DNA of 48,836 nt from DATKZH01 sp964475955 (GCA_964475955.1 CAYYZY010000039.1:1-48836), one strand, 5' to 3'; positions 35,631 through 44,304 are shown, counted from the stretch's first letter. Translations and numbers: made by a program. The notes: generated by a model not told the origin, from the letters alone.

Positions 35631-35730
35631 CGGTCTCCTCCGGTTGCGTTGAGGTCGACGAGGCGCGCCACGGCATGCACCGGGCGCGTCGCGTCGGAGT
35701 CTGCAGACAAATGCGCAAAGGGGTGTTTCG

Positions 35731-35757
35731 ACGGGATGAACGGGATTGACAGGATGA
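35731..35757. repeat. GATGAACGGGATTGACAGGA dispersed repeat
   Basis: A direct alternation of GGATGAACGG and GATTGACAGGATGA lies upstream of the flavin reductase gene. Similar GGAT/GAACAGGAT strings are common in planctomycete spacers. A frame through it (35627-35845, minus) is judged not to be a gene. Confidence 0.5.
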
Positions 35758-35879
35758 GTTCCTCATCGCCAACGGCTTCCGGCAGGGGGTCGGCTGCTCC
35801 CGAGAAGGCAGGGTCTTCACAGAGGCCTCGAAGCCGCTCTCTCACGTCGTCCTCCCGTCAAGGGCATCCCAGTGGCGGG

Positions 35880-38651
35880 CTACGGCGGCGCGTCTTCCGG
35901 GCGGTCGGTGAGGACGCGGTACGACAGGGCGAAGCGCGCCGGCCAGTCCTTGCCGCCGATGGGCCGCGGGCCGTAGACGACGTAGCGACCGCCGGCCGCT
36001 GCGCCGCCGGTGCACCGGATATCATAATGGACCAGCGCGCCCGGCTCGACCGGGCGCGGATCGACCGTGAGCGTACACCAGGCGTCGCCCTCGGAAGGAA
36101 CGTCGCCGGGCCGGACGCGCGCGGTGCCCAGGTCGTCGTCCCCGGGGCGCGAGCCGAACCGGGCCAACAGCGGCCCGGGCCGACCCTCGCGCGCAAGCCG
36201 CACGGCCATGCCGCAAAAGCGCGTCGCCCCCGCGAAGATCCAGAAGTCGCCTTCGAGCCGTGAGTCGTCCTCGGAACCGAGCGCCCGGGTGATGAACGCG
36301 CCCTGGGGCTTTCCGTCGCGATCGTGCTCGTAGTCGCGTCCGACCGGCCGCTCGGGCCGGAGGAAGCGGTCGAGAAAGTCGACGGCCCCGACGGCGTGGA
36401 CCTCGTGGACGCCGTCGTAGTGGGCCAGCACGATCCGGTCGGCCAGGCCCAGCCGGTCGCGCCACGCGACGACCTGCTTCCACGCGTAGGCCGTCCACTC
36501 GGGCGTGGTGATCCCGTCGCGATCGCCGAACTCGACGCAGGCCGGGCGCGGCGCGATCATCGCCAGCAACTCCGGGTGCGTGAACCGGTGCAGTAGGTTC
36601 CCGTTGTAGAAGTCCTCGTCGGGGTGCCAGAGGTAGCTGGTGCGGAGCGTGTCGTTGGTGATCTTCGACCGCCAGTCGTTGAAGTGGCCCGAGATGACCG
36701 TCGCCGCCAGGCGCGGCTCCAGCGGCGAGATCCAGATCGCCGAGTACCCGCCGTACGACAAGCCGTAGTAGCCGATCCGCGCGGGATCGACGCAGGGAAG
36801 CGTTTCGAGGAAGTCGATCACGCGTCGCGTCTTGGCCGCCGGCATGGCCACGCGCATCATGCCCACGGCGTCGGCCTGCCGGACCAGCGTGTTGATTTCT
36901 TCGGTGCGTCGCTGCATCAGGTACGGCGAGAAGACCACGTAGCCCCGTTCGGCCAGGTGCCGGGCGAATTCGTGATAGGGGGTGTCGTCGGTCATTCCCA
37001 GGCCGGTGGTCATCTCGGGCGTGCCGCTCAGGCCGTGCTGGCAGATGACCGCGGCGGCCCGGCCTTCGATCCCGCGCGGAACGAGCAGGTTCCCGTAGAC
37101 CTCGACGCCCGCGGTCACGTCGAGCGTGATCCGGTAGAGATCGTACTCCTCGGTCGCCAGCGCCCGCTCGGTGCGGGGGTGAAGCGGCGTGCCTTCGGTG
37201 GGCACGTGCCCGACTAACTCGCGATATTCTGCGAGCATCGCGGCCTTCGTTCGGCGGAACTCGGACGGCGAGCACTCGGCCAGGCGCCAGCGCGCCTCCC
37301 GCCTCGCTTCGCTTTCGGCGATCAGCTCGCGGAGGTACGCCAGCCGCTCTTCGAAGTGACGGTCGCGCACGCGGCGGGCTTCCGCGTCGGAAACGTCGAC
37401 TTCGGGCCAATCCCGCTCGGCTGCCGGCTCGCCGAGGCCCAGGTCGTCGGCCACCAGCGCGACCGCCCGGGTCGCCGCTTCGGCCCTGGCGGGGACGACC
37501 TCCAGCTCGAAACGATCGGCCGCGTCGGGTCCGCCGTAGAAGCGGAAGCGCAGGGCTCGGGCGATCTCCGCCGTCACGCGTTCTTTTGCGATGGAGCTAT
37601 CCGCGGAATGAACGACTCGCAGCGGTCGCGGCGCGACGAGGCCGGCCAGCTCCGCGTCGCCGAATTCGAGGAGCTGCCCCGGAAGGCGGCGGTCGACCGG
37701 CTCCTGCCAGCAGCGGTCGCGGACCTGGAAGTAGTCGGCGACCACCGCGGCCGCGATGCGGCGATCCACCGCGGCCGAGTAGAGCGCGGTCATCCCGCCC
37801 TGGCCCAGGCCGACCAGTCCGATGCGCGCGGCCTCGACGTCGTCGCGCCCGGCGAGGTAGTCGACGGCGGCCAGCACGTCCTGCACGTCGAGCCCCGGCA
37901 TGGTCCGGCCCACCGGGTACCCAAGCCGGTACAGGATCATGCGCCGGTCTTTGCCGTTGGTCGTCTTGCAGTACGGGTGATCCCGCAGCCGCTCGATCGA
38001 CTGCGGTACGTAGACGACCGCCCCGCGGCCGACCAGGCTGCTGAGCCAGTCGGGCGGTTGCGCGTCGGCGGACAGCCCGGCGAATCGCTCGGGCCACGTA
38101 TCGGCATCGGGACACACGATTACGGCCGGTCGCCGTCCGGTCGCATTCGGCGCGAAGACGAGCCCGCGCGCCGCCAGCCCGGCGAACATGGGAGTCGTGA
38201 CCCGCTCGACGCAGAGCCCGCCCGACGCCCCGAGCCGTTGCGTCTCGGTCCGGCCGACGGCGGGCGAGCCGTCGACCAATCCGAGCATCTTGCGGCAGTT
38301 TGCCCGATGGTCCGCGATCGACCGCTCATATGCTTCGCGCGAAGCGAAGTCGCGTGCCCATTGGCGGTCGCGGGTTTGTAGGGCCTCGGCGATCCGCTGC
38401 TGGAAGTAGTCGTGCACCTGGCGCATGTGCCGGGCGTGGACTGCGGCGTCGTCCCGGGGGAGCGTGAGCTGCCGTGTTCCGGGCAGCGGGTCGCCAGCGG
38501 CAGGCAAGGTCGCACCCGGGGCTGCCACGGCACCGACCAGACCGAGAAGAAGGCCGGCGATCAACCGGCGGCTCCTTCCAGGGGCCGCGGACCGACCTAT
38601 GTGCCACATGCCGGCAGGCTCTCGCGGCTCGGCCGAACGGGGCTTCGACAT
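35880..38651 (-). CDS. Exported tandem alpha/beta-hydrolase protein, first domain degenerate
   Basis: A 923-residue protein with an N-terminal signal or Tat-like segment (SRRLIAGLLLGLVGAVAAPG, about residues 28-47). It holds two alpha/beta-hydrolase domains like acetyl-xylan esterase/dienelactone hydrolase relatives. In the first the nucleophile elbow reads GLGQGGM, with Gly283 where Ser is needed. In the second it reads GLSYGGY, with Ser632, a probable Asp in FGDRDGITT and His749 in VHEVH. So only the second domain should hydrolyse esters. The C-terminal 130 residues are a beta-rich tail. The ATG at 38651 has GAGGA 7 bases upstream; the frame is open 24 codons further. The substrate, probably an acylated plant or algal glycan or sugar ester, is not readable. 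Confidence 0.83.
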   Translation of the reverse strand: MSKPRSAEPREPAGMWHIGRSAAPGRSRRLIAGLLLGLVGAVAAPGATLPAAGDPLPGTRQLTLPRDDAAVHARHMRQVHDYFQQRIAEALQTRDRQWARDFASREAYERSIADHRANCRKMLGLVDGSPAVGRTETQRLGASGGLCVERVTTPMFAGLAARGLVFAPNATGRRPAVIVCPDADTWPERFAGLSADAQPPDWLSSLVGRGAVVYVPQSIERLRDHPYCKTTNGKDRRMILYRLGYPVGRTMPGLDVQDVLAAVDYLAGRDDVEAARIGLVGLGQGGMTALYSAAVDRRIAAAVVADYFQVRDRCWQEPVDRRLPGQLLEFGDAELAGLVAPRPLRVVHSADSSIAKERVTAEIARALRFRFYGGPDAADRFELEVVPARAEAATRAVALVADDLGLGEPAAERDWPEVDVSDAEARRVRDRHFEERLAYLRELIAESEARREARWRLAECSPSEFRRTKAAMLAEYRELVGHVPTEGTPLHPRTERALATEEYDLYRITLDVTAGVEVYGNLLVPRGIEGRAAAVICQHGLSGTPEMTTGLGMTDDTPYHEFARHLAERGYVVFSPYLMQRRTEEINTLVRQADAVGMMRVAMPAAKTRRVIDFLETLPCVDPARIGYYGLSYGGYSAIWISPLEPRLAATVISGHFNDWRSKITNDTLRTSYLWHPDEDFYNGNLLHRFTHPELLAMIAPRPACVEFGDRDGITTPEWTAYAWKQVVAWRDRLGLADRIVLAHYDGVHEVHAVGAVDFLDRFLRPERPVGRDYEHDRDGKPQGAFITRALGSEDDSRLEGDFWIFAGATRFCGMAVRLAREGRPGPLLARFGSRPGDDDLGTARVRPGDVPSEGDAWCTLTVDPRPVEPGALVHYDIRCTGGAAAGGRYVVYGPRPIGGKDWPARFALSYRVLTDRPEDAPP

Positions 38652-38987
38652 CTCGTGTTCCTCCGCAGTCTCGCGAGCGCTTGCGACGGGCGACCGGACC
38701 GGCCGCCTCGATCCGCCCCACATGGTGTACCAGGTGCGTCACGCGCGCTGCAATGGGGTCGCCCGATTCGGCCGCAAGTCCGCATCAGGGCGCCGAACGG
38801 GATGCAGACGCCGCATATCTCCCACGGCGCCCAGAGGCCCCATTTTGTGCGATGGAACGCGGCCCGGCAACTTGCAGACGATGCGGGTTGCGGAGCAGCA
38901 ACGCGCGGCGTGGCGTTGCACGCCGTCTCCCGGGCTTGAATCCGCCGACTATTAGAGGAAGTGGGCAGCACAGGAAAGGAGTCGGCG
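38652..38987. other. Intergenic, no gene seen
   Basis: This 336-base spacer between the tandem hydrolase and the small secreted protein has frames of shadow composition only. It should hold both promoters. I see no clear promoter boxes or repeats. Confidence 0.45.
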
Positions 38988-39317
38988 ATGTGCGTCGCGT
39001 GGTTTTCGGTATTGATCTTGGCAGTTGTGGCGGGGACGGTGTTGGCGGCCGAAAAGCGCGCGGCCCCTGCGATTTCCGCCGCATCGGTCCCTCGGATCGC
39101 GGTTGCCGGCCGTTGCGCGTCGAGCTGCCGGTGCAACTGTGTGACCCGCCCGGCGCCGGCACCCCCGATGCAGCGCTACGGCTGGATCGGCGCGCGATGG
39201 CCGTGGTGCCCGCCTCGCATCTACGATCGCATGCCCTACGATCGCAGTCGCAGCTTGGACTATCCTTGGAACACGGGCGCGCGCAGGCCGCTGCCGTTCT
39301 GCCCCCCTCCCTATTGA
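38988..39317 (+). CDS. Small secreted cysteine/proline-rich protein
   Basis: A 109-residue protein beginning with a signal peptide (MCVAWFSVLILAVVAGTVLA). The mature part has six Cys: four close together (GRCASSCRCNC) and two later ones each before Pro (WPWCPP and LPFCPPPY). It is also rich in Arg, Tyr, Trp and Pro. AAAGGAG lies 7 bases before the ATG at 38988, a strong start. I recognise no family. It is likely a disulfide-stabilised secreted or cell-envelope peptide. Confidence 0.65.
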   Translation: MCVAWFSVLILAVVAGTVLAAEKRAAPAISAASVPRIAVAGRCASSCRCNCVTRPAPAPPMQRYGWIGARWPWCPPRIYDRMPYDRSRSLDYPWNTGARRPLPFCPPPY

Positions 39318-39944
39318 CTTCGGCGATGCACCCACGACCGTGTTTGCGGTGAACGCGAGCGAGGATCGCTTCCCGCGTGCACGCCGCCGCGCTCGGCGAT
39401 CGGCGGGAGGCGGCCTCGGTCGATGTGCGTCGAGGCAAGACGAACGTGCGTCAAAGCACCGCCGAAACGCGCGACGTGCTTGACAGACGCGCGTCCATCC
39501 GCAAAATAGACGGCCAGTGGAGGGTTTCGACTCTGGGTTTCGCGTGTTTGGAGGCGAAAAAGCGGGGGACGAACCGCTCGGCACACGGAAGCCGCTCTTT
39601 TCACTTTCCGTTTCAGAAGCGTGTGCAAGAAGCAGTGTAAACAAGCTATTCCGGAGGCAGCGTACGAGGCTCGGCCGAGTTACGGCACAGGGCGGCCGGA
39701 AACCAAGTTCCGCATTCGTGAAGGAGTCGGCACGCTTCGCGTGCCTTAGTCGGCGGACGGCACGCGAAGCGTGCCGGCTACGGAAACAGGCAGGTGAACT
39801 CCCGGGGGGCGGCGACTGATGGGAACGACTGTCGGCGACGAACGTCGCGGCCACGACGGCCCCCCTCTTTGACTTTGGCTCGATGCACAACCGCTCCGTG
39901 CTGCGGGGTATTGGGAAGTCGAAAATCCGTCTCTTGTGTCCGGC
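39318..39944. other. Intergenic, slightly lower GC, no clear gene
   Basis: This 627-base stretch upstream of the FolK fusion gene is the longest spacer in the window. An 87-codon plus-strand frame (39377-39640) has no ribosome site and no protein-like pattern. A palindromic repeat lies at 39728-39781. GC falls between about 39500 and 39660, where a relic or regulatory region could be. Confidence 0.45.
39728..39781. repeat. GGCACGC palindrome pair, copy 1
   Basis: Two copies, CGGCACGCTTCGCGTGCC and CGGCACGCGAAGCGTGCC, stand 10 bases apart. Each is a hairpin by itself and the second is nearly the reverse complement of the first, so together they also form a larger inverted repeat. The right end GGCTAC is shared with similar planctomycete repeats. 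Confidence 0.8.
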
Positions 39945-40991
39945 ATGACCACCTGCCTGATCGGCCTCGGGGCGAACCTGGGCGACCGCCGGCGAGCGCT
40001 CGATCGGGCCGTGGAGCTTTTGGAGCAACGCGACGACGTTCGCGTGCTGGCGCGCAGCCGCTGGCACGAAACCGCCCCGGTGGGCGGGCCCGTGGGCCAG
40101 GAGCCGTTTCTCAATGGCGCCGTCGTGCTCACCACGCGGCTGGAGCCGGAAGCCCTGCTGGCCGTGCTGCGGCGCATCGAAAGCGCGTTGGGGCGGCGTC
40201 GCGCGGTGCGTTGGGGACCGCGCGCACTCGACCTCGACCTGCTGATCTACGGCGACCTGATCCGTCGCACGCCATCGCTCACCCTCCCGCACCCCCGGAT
40301 GGCTTGGCGCCGCTTCGTGTTGGAGCCGGCCGCGGAAGTGGCCGCCGAGATGATGCATCCCACCACGGGCTGGACGATCGCCCAGCTCTTGGAGCATCTC
40401 AACACGGCCGTGCCGTACGTGGCCCTCGCCGGCCCGGTTGGGGTGGGCAAAACCCGGCTGGCCGACGAGTTGGCCGAAAGCACCGGCGCCACTCGAATCG
40501 ACGACCGGCCTCCCCCCGGGGGGCTGGAGGCGTTCTCCGCCGATCCGCCTGGTAACGCCTGGGGCGCGGCGATAGAATTCCTGGAAAGCAGGGCCCGACT
40601 GCTCGATGCCGAGTCGCCCGGCTGGTCGCAGCCGGGGCGGCTTTGGGTCAGCGACTTCTGGTTCGCCGAGTGCTTGGCGCTGGCCGAGGTGTGGCTTGCC
40701 TCCGAGCCGAGGGACGCGTACCGTCGCCGGTGGGAAGCGGCCCGGCGCACGGTGGTCGCCCCGAAGCTGACCGTCGTGCTCGACGCGCCGGCCGAACGGC
40801 TCCTGGATCGCTTGCGGGAGCAGGGCCGTCGACCGGGGTCGGGACTCAGTCTGGAGATGCTGGACCGGTTCCGCCGGGCCATCCTCGATGAGTCGGCCAG
40901 GCCGGGCCAGGGCCCGGTGCTTCGGCTCGCCTGCGAGGATTCGCCGCTCGTCCGCGAGGAGGTGCTGGCGGCGGTCGAGGCGATGGGATGA
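39945..40991 (+). CDS. folK: FolK fused to a deoxynucleoside kinase-like domain
   Basis: A 348-residue fusion. Residues 1-155 are HPPK (FolK): LIGLGANLGDR, ETAPVGGPVGQEPFLN, RWGPRALDLDLLIYG and LPHPRMAWRRFVL follow in the family order. HPPK transfers pyrophosphate from ATP to the pterin in folate synthesis. From about 160 a deoxynucleoside kinase-like domain follows: P-loop GPVGVGKT at 163-170, a DFWF segment near residue 240, and an Arg-rich lid DRLREQGRRPG near 285. Such kinases phosphorylate deoxynucleosides for dNTP salvage. The ATG at 39945 begins the FolK fold; a GTG at 39936 would add 3 residues. The gene comes first in a loosely spaced row with an exonuclease-like gene and panC on the same strand. 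Confidence 0.88.
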   Translation: MTTCLIGLGANLGDRRRALDRAVELLEQRDDVRVLARSRWHETAPVGGPVGQEPFLNGAVVLTTRLEPEALLAVLRRIESALGRRRAVRWGPRALDLDLLIYGDLIRRTPSLTLPHPRMAWRRFVLEPAAEVAAEMMHPTTGWTIAQLLEHLNTAVPYVALAGPVGVGKTRLADELAESTGATRIDDRPPPGGLEAFSADPPGNAWGAAIEFLESRARLLDAESPGWSQPGRLWVSDFWFAECLALAEVWLASEPRDAYRRRWEAARRTVVAPKLTVVLDAPAERLLDRLREQGRRPGSGLSLEMLDRFRRAILDESARPGQGPVLRLACEDSPLVREEVLAAVEAMG

Positions 40992-41029
40992 GGGCGTGAG
41001 GGGGTGACAAGGTGACGGGGTGAGAAGGT
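40984..41029. repeat. GTGA-rich dispersed repeat at the 3' end of the FolK fusion gene
   Basis: GTGAGGGGGTGACAAGGTGA and GACGGGGTGAGAAGG overlap or follow the stop codon (40989-40991) of the fusion gene. It is nearly identical to the copy at 26252-26313, which also sits on a gene end. Confidence 0.75.
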
Positions 41030-41111
41030 TAGGGACAGATCAGGAGGGCACTCAGGGCGTTTGGGCTAGCGCGGCCCTTCTGGGAAGTCCGCAACGCGCA
41101 GGCGTATCGGC

Positions 41112-41807
41112 ATGAAGAGGAAATACGTTGCCTTCGACATCGAGACGGCCAGCGAGTGGCCCGACGGCGCCGATTGGAGGCCCTATCGTCCGCTGGGGAT
41201 CTCCTGCGCGGCCACGCTTCCGTCCGACGCCGACGCGCCGACGCTCTGGCACGGCGTCGACGACCACGATCGGCCGGCCGAGCGGATGAGCCGCGACGAC
41301 GCGGCCCGGTTGGTCGACTACCTGCGGGCGAGGGTCGACCAGGGATACGCGATCCTCACGTGGAACGGCCTGGCCTTCGACTTCGCCGTTCTGGCCGAGG
41401 AATCGGGCATGGCCGAGGCGTGCAAGCGCCTGGCGCGCGGCCACGTCGACATGATGTTTCACGTCTTCTGCACGCTCGGCCACCCCGTGGGGCTCGAAGC
41501 GGCGGCGAGAGGTTCCGGATTGGCGGGAAAGACCGAGGGGATGCACGGCATCATGGCGCCGGGCATGTGGGCTTCGGGCAAGCACCGGGAGGTGCTCGAC
41601 TACGTGGCCCAGGACGCGAGAACCACCTGGGAGTTGGCCGAGTTGTGCGAAAGGGAGAAGTGCTTTCGTTGGGTCACCCGGCGGGGGAAGACGTCGCGAA
41701 TGGATCTGCCGCACGGCTGGTTGGCCGTCGACGAGGCCATGAGACTGCCCGAGCCCGATACGTCGTGGATGTCCCGGCGCCGATTCACCGGCTGGCTGCG
41801 CCCCTGA
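41112..41807 (+). CDS. DEDDy 3'-5' exonuclease-like (RNase H-fold) protein
   Basis: A 231-residue protein with the three Exo motifs of the DEDD exonuclease superfamily: FDIET (Asp9, Glu11), WNGLAFDF (Asp90) and YVAQDARTTW (Tyr164, Asp168). The Tyr four residues before the last Asp puts it in the DEDDy group with DNA polymerase proofreading domains. Its substrate is unknown. The C-terminal 40 residues are a short tail (MDLPHGWLAVDEAM). Ribosome site is weak; ATG at 41112. It sits between the FolK fusion and panC but has no known link to vitamin synthesis. Confidence 0.82.
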   Translation: MKRKYVAFDIETASEWPDGADWRPYRPLGISCAATLPSDADAPTLWHGVDDHDRPAERMSRDDAARLVDYLRARVDQGYAILTWNGLAFDFAVLAEESGMAEACKRLARGHVDMMFHVFCTLGHPVGLEAAARGSGLAGKTEGMHGIMAPGMWASGKHREVLDYVAQDARTTWELAELCEREKCFRWVTRRGKTSRMDLPHGWLAVDEAMRLPEPDTSWMSRRRFTGWLRP

Positions 41808-41829
41808 GCCTCGGGCGGCGGCCGATCTC

Positions 41830-41887
41830 GTAGCAGGCACGCTCCACGTGACGTAACGAGCGGACGGCACACGCCGTGTGGGCTGCC
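41830..41887. repeat. GGCACGC palindrome pair, copy 2 (divergent)
   Basis: GTAGCAGGCACGCTCCACGT (41830-41849) and CGGACGGCACACGCCGTGTG (41861-41880) resemble the pair at 39728-39781. It lies just before panC, and the in-frame GTG upstream of panC falls inside it, which argues against that GTG as the panC start. Confidence 0.6.
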
Positions 41888-41926
41888 ACCGTTGACCACC
41901 ACCCGATTTCGAGGACACCCGCGATC

Positions 41927-42787
41927 GTGAAGCGACCCACGCTGGTTACCGAAGTCAGGGAACTTCGCCGCCTGCTCGACGCGGTCCGCCGCGAGGGGAA
42001 GTCGATCGGACTCGTGCCGACGATGGGCGCGCTGCACGAGGGGCACCTGAGCCTGGTTCGGGCGTCGCAGGAGGAGTGCGATTACACGGTGGTGTCGATC
42101 TACGTCAACCCGACCCAGTTCGGGGCCGGTGAAGACCTGGAGGAGTACCCGCGCACGCTGGACGCCGATCTCGACGCCCTGGCCGAGGAGTCCGTCCCCT
42201 TGGTCTTCGCGCCGGCCAACCGCGAGGTCTACCCCGAGGGGTACGCCACGTGGGTCGAGGTGGGCTCCGTGGCCGAGCCGCTGGAAGGGGCGTGCCGGCC
42301 GGGCCACTTCCGCGGCGTGGCGACGATCGTGCTCAAGCTGTTCGCCATGGTCGAGGCCGGCGTCGCCTATTTCGGACAGAAGGACTACCAGCAGGCCCTG
42401 GTGATTCGCCGGATGGCCGAGGACCTGAACGTGCGCACGGCGGTCCGCGTCTGCCCGATCGTGCGCGAGCCCGACGGCCTGGCCAAGAGCTCGCGCAACG
42501 CGTACCTCGACCCGGCCGATCGCGAGCGCGCGTTGGTCCTGTGGAAAAGCCTGTGCCTTGCGCGCGACCTGGTCGGCCAAGGGGAAAGCGACGCGGCCAC
42601 GATCGCCGAGCGCATGCGCGAGGTCGTCCTTTCGGCCGAAGGCGCCCGGATCGACTACGTCGCCCTGGTCGACCCGAACACGCTGGAGCCGGTCGAACAG
42701 ATCCGGGGGCAGACGCTGGCCGCCCTGGCCGTGCGCATCGGCCGCACCCGGCTCATCGACAACTGTCTGCTCGAACCGCCGCCCTAG
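41927..42787 (+). CDS. panC: Pantoate--beta-alanine ligase
   Basis: A 286-residue cytosolic pantothenate synthetase that joins pantoate and beta-alanine with ATP, the last step of pantothenate synthesis. The nucleotide-binding motif PTMGALHEGHLSLV, the second block NPTQFGAGEDLEEYPRT, the FGQKDYQQ segment and KSSRN (the KMSKS-like position) are all intact. I chose the GTG at 41927, with GAGGA about 11 bases upstream; the resulting length matches the family and starts at the first conserved residues. A further in-frame GTG at 41876 lies inside a palindromic repeat. panB and panD are not in the window. Confidence 0.94.
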   Translation: MKRPTLVTEVRELRRLLDAVRREGKSIGLVPTMGALHEGHLSLVRASQEECDYTVVSIYVNPTQFGAGEDLEEYPRTLDADLDALAEESVPLVFAPANREVYPEGYATWVEVGSVAEPLEGACRPGHFRGVATIVLKLFAMVEAGVAYFGQKDYQQALVIRRMAEDLNVRTAVRVCPIVREPDGLAKSSRNAYLDPADRERALVLWKSLCLARDLVGQGESDAATIAERMREVVLSAEGARIDYVALVDPNTLEPVEQIRGQTLAALAVRIGRTRLIDNCLLEPPP

Positions 42788-42963
42788 CGCGGCCGCGTTT
42801 GCAGCGACCGAGGCGCTTTTGGTGGCACGATTCCAGGTCCCGGACGCCCATTCACGCCGCTGCCTCGAAGTCCTGAACCCTGAACACTAAAGCCCGAACG
42901 CTTCCACCCCAAACCGGACTTCCCACGCCGCGTCCCCGAAACCAACAAGCCCCCGACCACACC

Positions 42964-44298
42964 ATGTGTCGAACCCTCTTCTACATCCCCAACGCGGAAA
43001 TCGCCGGCCTGCCGATCTTCGGGCGCGGTTGGCTGTTGCTGGCCTGGGCGATCTTCAGCGTCGTGTTGTTGATCCGGCTCGTGCGCAGGCAGGGTCCTGA
43101 GGGCGAGGTTTGGGGCTACGTGCCGCTGCTGGTGCTGGTGGCGGCGGCCATCTGGTGGCTGCTGCCCGCGATCTCGGAGCCGATCCCGGGGAGCGAACTC
43201 AAGGGGCTGCCCATTCGCGGGTACGGAACCATGTTGCTGGTTGCCGTCGGCGCAGGCGTGGCGCTGGCCGCGTGGCGCGCCCGACGCGCGGGGATCGACC
43301 CCGAGTTGATCTTCGCGCTGGCCTTCTGGCTGTTCGTACCCGGGATCCTCGGCGCCCGGCTGTTTTACGTCATCGAGTACTGGGGCGATTTCGTTCAGGC
43401 CGACTCGTCGGGCAACGTTTTGTGGATGGAGACGCTCCAAGCGACGATCAACATCACCAAGGGAGGGCAGACCGTCTACGGCTCGCTGATCGGCGCGATG
43501 GCCGGGCTGGCCGGTTTTTTCTACGTGCACCGGCTGCCGCCGCTGGCCACGCTCGACCTGGTCGCCCCGAGCTTCATGCTGGGCATGGCGATCGGGCGGA
43601 TCGGCTGCTTCCTGAACGGCTGCTGCTTCGGCGGCGTCTGCGATCTGCCCCACGCCGTGACGTTTCCGGCCGACAGCCCGCCCTACCTCTACCAGGTAGA
43701 GCACGGCCAGACGTTCGTTCAGGGCTTGAAGATTCCGGGCGGGCACGACGCCGAGCCGGTCATCGGTGCGGTCGAGCCCGGCTCGCCGGCCGAGGCGAAG
43801 GGACTCGGGCCGGGGCAGAAGATCCTGGCGATCGACGACGTCTCGGTCTGGACCGCCGAGCAGGCCCGGGGGCAACTCCTCCGCGCCCAGAAGTACGACG
43901 CGGAGATTGCCGTCGAGGTGGCCGCGGGCGCCGGCAAAGAGACCGTGCGATGGCCCGTCACGCATCCCCTCCCGCGCAGCGAGCCGGTCCACCCGACGCA
44001 GCTCTACAGCGCGCTGAACGGGCTGGTGATCTGCCTGTTCCTGCTGGCCTACGCCCCGTTTCGCCGCCGCGACGGCGTGGTTTGGGCGATGATGCTGACG
44101 CTCTACCCGATCACGCGGTTCCTGCTGGAGATGATCCGCACCGACGAGCCGGGCGTTTTCGGCACGGGCATGACGATTTCGCAGAACGTCAGCCTGCTGC
44201 TGCTTGTCTGCGCGGCCGCCTTCTGGTTCTACGCCTGGATGAGGCCGCCGGGAACGGCTTTCCCCACGTGGAAGTCCGGCGGGGCGACGGGAAGCTGA
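42964..44298 (+). CDS. lgt: Prolipoprotein diacylglyceryl transferase with PDZ-like insert
   Basis: A 444-residue inner-membrane protein, longer than the usual 260-300 residues. It transfers diacylglycerol from phosphatidylglycerol to the lipobox Cys of prolipoproteins. Family motifs are GYGTML near residue 86, GARLFYV and GGQTVYGSLIG in the middle helices, GRIGCFLNGCCFG, and HPTQLYSALNG further on. Between the last two, about residues 240-332, lies an insert with the pattern of a PDZ domain: VIGAVEPGSPAEAKGLGPGQKILAIDDVSV, cut here into IGAVEPGSPAEAKGLGPGQ and KILAIDDVSV, with the usual ligand-loop and helix. No Shine-Dalgarno stands out before the ATG. Confidence 0.88.
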   Translation: MCRTLFYIPNAEIAGLPIFGRGWLLLAWAIFSVVLLIRLVRRQGPEGEVWGYVPLLVLVAAAIWWLLPAISEPIPGSELKGLPIRGYGTMLLVAVGAGVALAAWRARRAGIDPELIFALAFWLFVPGILGARLFYVIEYWGDFVQADSSGNVLWMETLQATINITKGGQTVYGSLIGAMAGLAGFFYVHRLPPLATLDLVAPSFMLGMAIGRIGCFLNGCCFGGVCDLPHAVTFPADSPPYLYQVEHGQTFVQGLKIPGGHDAEPVIGAVEPGSPAEAKGLGPGQKILAIDDVSVWTAEQARGQLLRAQKYDAEIAVEVAAGAGKETVRWPVTHPLPRSEPVHPTQLYSALNGLVICLFLLAYAPFRRRDGVVWAMMLTLYPITRFLLEMIRTDEPGVFGTGMTISQNVSLLLLVCAAAFWFYAWMRPPGTAFPTWKSGGATGS

Positions 44299-44304
44299 AC
44301 GTCC

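Noticed and set aside
35627..35845. A 72-codon minus-strand frame that overlaps the flavin reductase start by ATGA
   Set aside because: It runs through a dispersed repeat, lacks a ribosome site and has no protein-like pattern; the ATGA overlap is probably chance.
38952..40397. A 481-codon minus-strand frame
   Set aside because: It is antisense to the FolK fusion and to the small secreted protein and is rich in Arg and Pro.
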